A DNA stretch of 40,079 bases. Origin: Clostridia bacterium. GTDB lineage: Bacteria; Bacillota; Clostridia; Oscillospirales; Acutalibacteraceae. A program made the translations under genes and the position numbers. The stretch covers positions 1-40,079 of the forward strand of contig JAFSEF010000041.1 of assembly GCA_017435865.1 (NCBI GenBank), read 5' to 3'. Positions 39,349 to 40,079 of this stretch are shown one piece after another. Position 1 is the stretch's first letter, and every line of letters begins with the position of its first letter. A model generated the notes under the pieces. The model ran no database searches, was not told the DNA's origin, and saw nothing but the letters and a program-made list of their open reading frames with translations.

Positions 39349-40079
39349 TTATTCCGTTTCCCACAGCACCGGTCTTGTCAGAATGCCGACATCACGCAGT
39401 ACATATTCATAACTCCATGTGCAGCCTCGTGTTCTCCAGGAGTCGGGACCGTGCCAGGAATGCTTGTTGTCGCTCAGATGCACCGCACCGAAGCTGTTGA
39501 AACGGTTGCCGAAGAGGGTGATGTCAATGTTGTGCATGCCGTCACCAAGGTCTTTGAGCAGCAGGGAATAAGGCGGATAAATGATTCTGCCCTTTTCTTC
39601 GCCGTCCACGGTCACTTTCATCAGCGTGCCTACATAGCGGGTGGCTTCCAGGGCGATGTTGTTGCCCTTTGCCTGCAAGTGATAGGTCACGTTGCCGCCG
39701 TAGAAGGGAAGCTGCTGATTTCTGAGTGCATCAAAGTACAGCTTTTCGGGCAGTGTGGTGATGGTTTTTCTTGTTCCCGCCACATTCACACCGAAGTTGC
39801 CGAGGATGTAGCACCATTCCGTGTTGGTTGTCGCACCGATGGGCCATGTGATAACAAGGGTGTTGACTCCTTTGTTGATTACGGGAAGTGCAACGGTTTT
39901 GATGTCCTTGTCAACATACCAGCCTGTGATGTCATTGGCAACTTTTTCACCGTTGAATACAATTTCTGCTTTTTCGGCATCTTCAAGAGCAAGCAATGCA
40001 CCTTCGTATGTGATGTCGCTGTTGATTGTAAAACGCAGGGAAATGGTGTGGCAGAGTTCTTCTTTTTCGAGTACCCACG
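39349..40079 (-). CDS. C-terminal part of a large protein, possibly a glycoside hydrolase (partial)
   Basis: The frame is open to the window edge, so only about 243 C-terminal residues are seen; the start is outside. The visible part has two beta-sandwich-like units: one with IVFNGEKV...GWYVDKDIKTVALP..VNTLVITWP (galactose-binding, GH2-type sugar-binding pattern), the other with GGNVTYHL...LLKDLGDGMHNIDITLFGNRFN. Such ends occur in large glycosidases of the GH2 or rhamnosidase-like kind. No catalytic domain is within the window, so the exact family is not given. A translation start inside (TTG 39996) is not supported. Confidence 0.65.
   Translation of the reverse strand, partial: WVLEKEELCHTISLRFTINSDITYEGALLALEDAEKAEIVFNGEKVANDITGWYVDKDIKTVALPVINKGVNTLVITWPIGATTNTEWCYILGNFGVNVAGTRKTITTLPEKLYFDALRNQQLPFYGGNVTYHLQAKGNNIALEATRYVGTLMKVTVDGEEKGRIIYPPYSLLLKDLGDGMHNIDITLFGNRFNSFGAVHLSDNKHSWHGPDSWRTRGCTWSYEYVLRDVGILTRPVLWETE

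Overview
The window looks like a chromosomal segment of an uncultured gut-type Clostridia (Firmicutes; an Oscillospirales/Ruminococcaceae-like relative is my best guess). The grounds are AGGAGG-type ribosome binding sites, near-consensus sigma-A promoters, occasional TTG/GTG starts, intrinsic terminators, a ZTP riboswitch, DUF4143 ATPases, a domain-permuted GH3 glucosidase and a split PurO/AICAR-transformylase ending of purine synthesis. No rRNA, tRNA, CRISPR array or phage structural gene is visible.

Region 1 (1-4400) holds a lipoprotein with a SurA-like N-terminus, a small secreted Ig-like protein, a divergent PadR regulator with a palindrome across the divergent promoters, an ADP-ribosylglycohydrolase-family protein and a YbaK-type editing protein. 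The outermost genes are each followed directly by a copy of a two-hairpin repeat, so the block is bracketed by inverted repeats. Region 2 (4420-15270) is a purine operon: sigma-A promoter, ZTP riboswitch with a terminator, then purE-purF-purM-purN-purO-AICAR transformylase-purD-purL. The genes are tightly packed and end at a strong hairpin. PurF has a degenerate glutaminase domain without its Cys nucleophile. purC, purB and purK are not in the window.

Region 3 (15280-22165) has a secreted metallophosphoesterase facing a forward unit: unknown 125-aa protein, permuted GH3 beta-glucosidase, GPH-family sugar symporter and membrane-anchored phosphoesterase. Region 4 (22250-27790) is the accessory part: a small XRE regulator, an intact IS3-family element inserted exactly in the loop of that gene's terminator, a DUF4143 ATPase followed by a second copy of the same terminator, and a convergent unit of another DUF4143 ATPase and a YitT-like membrane protein.

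Region 5 (27788-33760, reverse) is a five-gene operon: metallophosphoesterase, glycerate 2-kinase, hemolysin III/PAQR, extended SDR and an endoglycoceramidase-like GH5. Region 6 (33780-38770) contains a 609-aa protein with two HTH domains and an unassigned body, a TauE/SafE permease with an unknown 344-aa protein, and a translationally coupled three-gene cassette with a DUF3990 (ART-like) protein and two small partners that looks like a toxin-antitoxin system. The right end has mscL and the C-terminal part of a large protein, possibly a glycoside hydrolase, that runs off the window. The least described items are the Cys-less PurF, the double-HTH protein, the DUF3990 cassette, the paired 3'-flank hairpin repeats and the layered insertions at 22.4-25.7 kb.
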